A stretch of 23,567 nucleotides of DNA, taken from NCBI GenBank assembly GCA_022428185.1, contig JAKMCZ010000248.1, positions 1-23,567 of the forward strand, written 5' to 3'. The stretch's first letter is position 1; each line of letters opens with the position of its first letter. The DNA is from Alphaproteobacteria bacterium (lineage in GTDB: Bacteria > Pseudomonadota > Alphaproteobacteria > RS24). A model generated the notes under the pieces. That model had not been told where the DNA came from. It was given only the letters and a program-made list of their open reading frames with translations, and did no database searches. The position numbers and the translations under genes were made by a program. Positions 23,103 to 23,567 of the stretch are shown here, piece by piece.

Positions 23103-23342
23103 CTAAACAAAACAGTCGCGCGCCTTAGGTGCATCGTTTAGTGGCGGCGGCAATATTGGGTCATCGAAAGGCAGCAAGCCGGCCTTCGGCTGGGCTGTGT
23201 CTTGGTCAGCCTCGGTTTCGTGTGCTTCTTGTGGCGCATCTTCGCGTCCGGCAACCACCAGACCGCCCATGCCGACCACCATTAAACCGGCGAGCGCCGT
23301 GTCAAAATCAACCCGTTTCGCAATCCGTTTCTTCTGTTTCAT
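23103..23342 (-). CDS. Small hypothetical single-helix membrane protein
   Basis: 79 residues, not recognised. ATG 23342 is preceded by AAAGGCGG at good spacing. The N-terminus is strongly basic (MKQKKRIAKR), then comes one hydrophobic segment rich in Gly, Val and Met (about 17–32), then an acidic stretch (REDAPQEAHETEADQDTAQ) and a proline-rich tail (FDDPILPPPLNDAP). That order suggests a small inner-membrane protein with its basic end in the cytoplasm. It runs in the same direction as glcB, 133 bases upstream. It may be lineage-specific or not expressed; the protein-like charge layout and ribosome site are the only support. Confidence 0.5.
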   Translation of the reverse strand: MKQKKRIAKRVDFDTALAGLMVVGMGGLVVAGREDAPQEAHETEADQDTAQPKAGLLPFDDPILPPPLNDAPKARDCFV

Positions 23343-23559
23343 CAAGCCGCCTTTTCAACGAACTTTTCAATGCTTCTACGACGCCAAGCCGATGTAATAG
23401 CACCTGCCAAAGTTCTGCTAGCAGGCTGAGCGTTAATAATCCGTCTACGTGTGGTGGGTTAGAAAATGAATAAATGTCAGAAAATTTTAATGACAAGTTG
23501 TCGCAGGGCGTGCAAGCTTAAGTTGTTAAGTCAAAAAATTTCAATCAGAGGGAGAAATT
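23343..23559. other. Intergenic region with several inverted repeats
   Basis: 217 bases, visibly richer in A and T than the rest of the window towards its right end. It holds three symmetric elements: CTGCTAGCAG (23415–23424, perfect palindrome), GACAAGTTGTC (23492–23502) and CTTAA-GTTG-TTAAG (23517–23530). The last two lie 30–68 bases ahead of the final start codon, where an operator would be expected. I found no good -35/-10 pair. Confidence 0.45.
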
Positions 23560-23567
23560 ATGACCGA
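23560..23567 (+). CDS. Start of a gene running off the window
   Basis: ATG ACC GA at the very end is preceded by AGAGGGAG about 5 bases earlier, a strong ribosome site, and by an A/T-rich leader with inverted repeats. Only Met-Thr and part of an acidic codon (Asp or Glu) can be read, so the product is unknown. Confidence 0.6.

Noticed and set aside
23129..23473. Plus-strand frame of 114 codons
   Set aside because: Antisense to the 79-codon ORF, low-complexity Ser/Arg/Pro composition and no ribosome site.
23308..23496. 62-codon minus-strand frame left of the final gene
   Set aside because: It starts at TTG with no ribosome site, overlaps the better-supported 79-codon ORF by 35 bases and sits across the operator-like region. 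Composition looks helical, but support is too thin.
1..23567. tRNA, rRNA, CRISPR array, insertion sequence or prophage
   Set aside because: No cloverleaf, no regularly spaced repeats, no transposase or integrase motifs and no terminal inverted repeats were seen on either strand.

Overview
This window reads as chromosomal core DNA of a free-living alphaproteobacterium. The evidence is gene content and order: cobalamin adenosyltransferase–etfB–etfA–hydroxyacyl-CoA dehydrogenase, a tlpA / argH–lptM–lysA block, ftsE–ftsX–ydcF–DUF2125, and chorismate mutase–hisC–tyrA divergent from metX–metW followed by gloB. These are arrangements I know from Rhizobiales-like alphaproteobacteria. The genus cannot be fixed from the window. 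I see no tRNA, rRNA, insertion sequence, prophage, CRISPR array or toxin–antitoxin pair, and coding density is very high.

Layout. 1–3055 (+): the end of a cobalamin adenosyltransferase gene, both ETF subunits and a 3-hydroxybutyryl-CoA dehydrogenase (acyl-CoA oxidation and electron transfer). 3052–3663 (-): a TlpA-like membrane-anchored thioredoxin. 3687–6461 (+): argH, a 40-residue LptM-type lipoprotein and lysA (arginine and lysine synthesis). 6558–9689 (+): ftsE, ftsX, a YdcF/DUF218 protein and a DUF2125 protein (cell envelope and division). 9703–12373 (-): a translationally coupled chorismate mutase, HisC-family aminotransferase and prephenate dehydrogenase set for tyrosine/phenylalanine. 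12541–14324 (+): metX–metW (methionine). 14283–15080 (-): a SAM-methyltransferase-like protein. 15163–18840 (+): gloB followed by a complete pabB–pabA–pabC set for p-aminobenzoate and folate. 18844–19023 (-): rpmF (ribosomal protein L32). 19101–20216 (-): an exported PQQ-type sugar dehydrogenase. 20318–20779 (+): an unknown four-helix membrane protein. 20798–22969 (-): malate synthase G. 22970–23567: the least conventional part, with a small single-helix ORF, several inverted repeats and the first codons of a gene that runs off the end.

Most genes are joined by 1–8 base overlaps (ATGA, TGATG, TAATG), so translation coupling is the rule. Regulatory DNA is squeezed into coding ends: a candidate argH promoter sits over the tlpA start codon, the probable rpmF terminator lies inside pabC, and two divergent gene pairs appear to share promoter elements. 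I did not find a convincing undescribed multi-gene system. The items most worth a second look are the compact shared promoters, the inverted repeats at the aromatic/methionine divergence, the perfect palindrome at the etfA stop codon, and the small unassigned ORF beside glcB.
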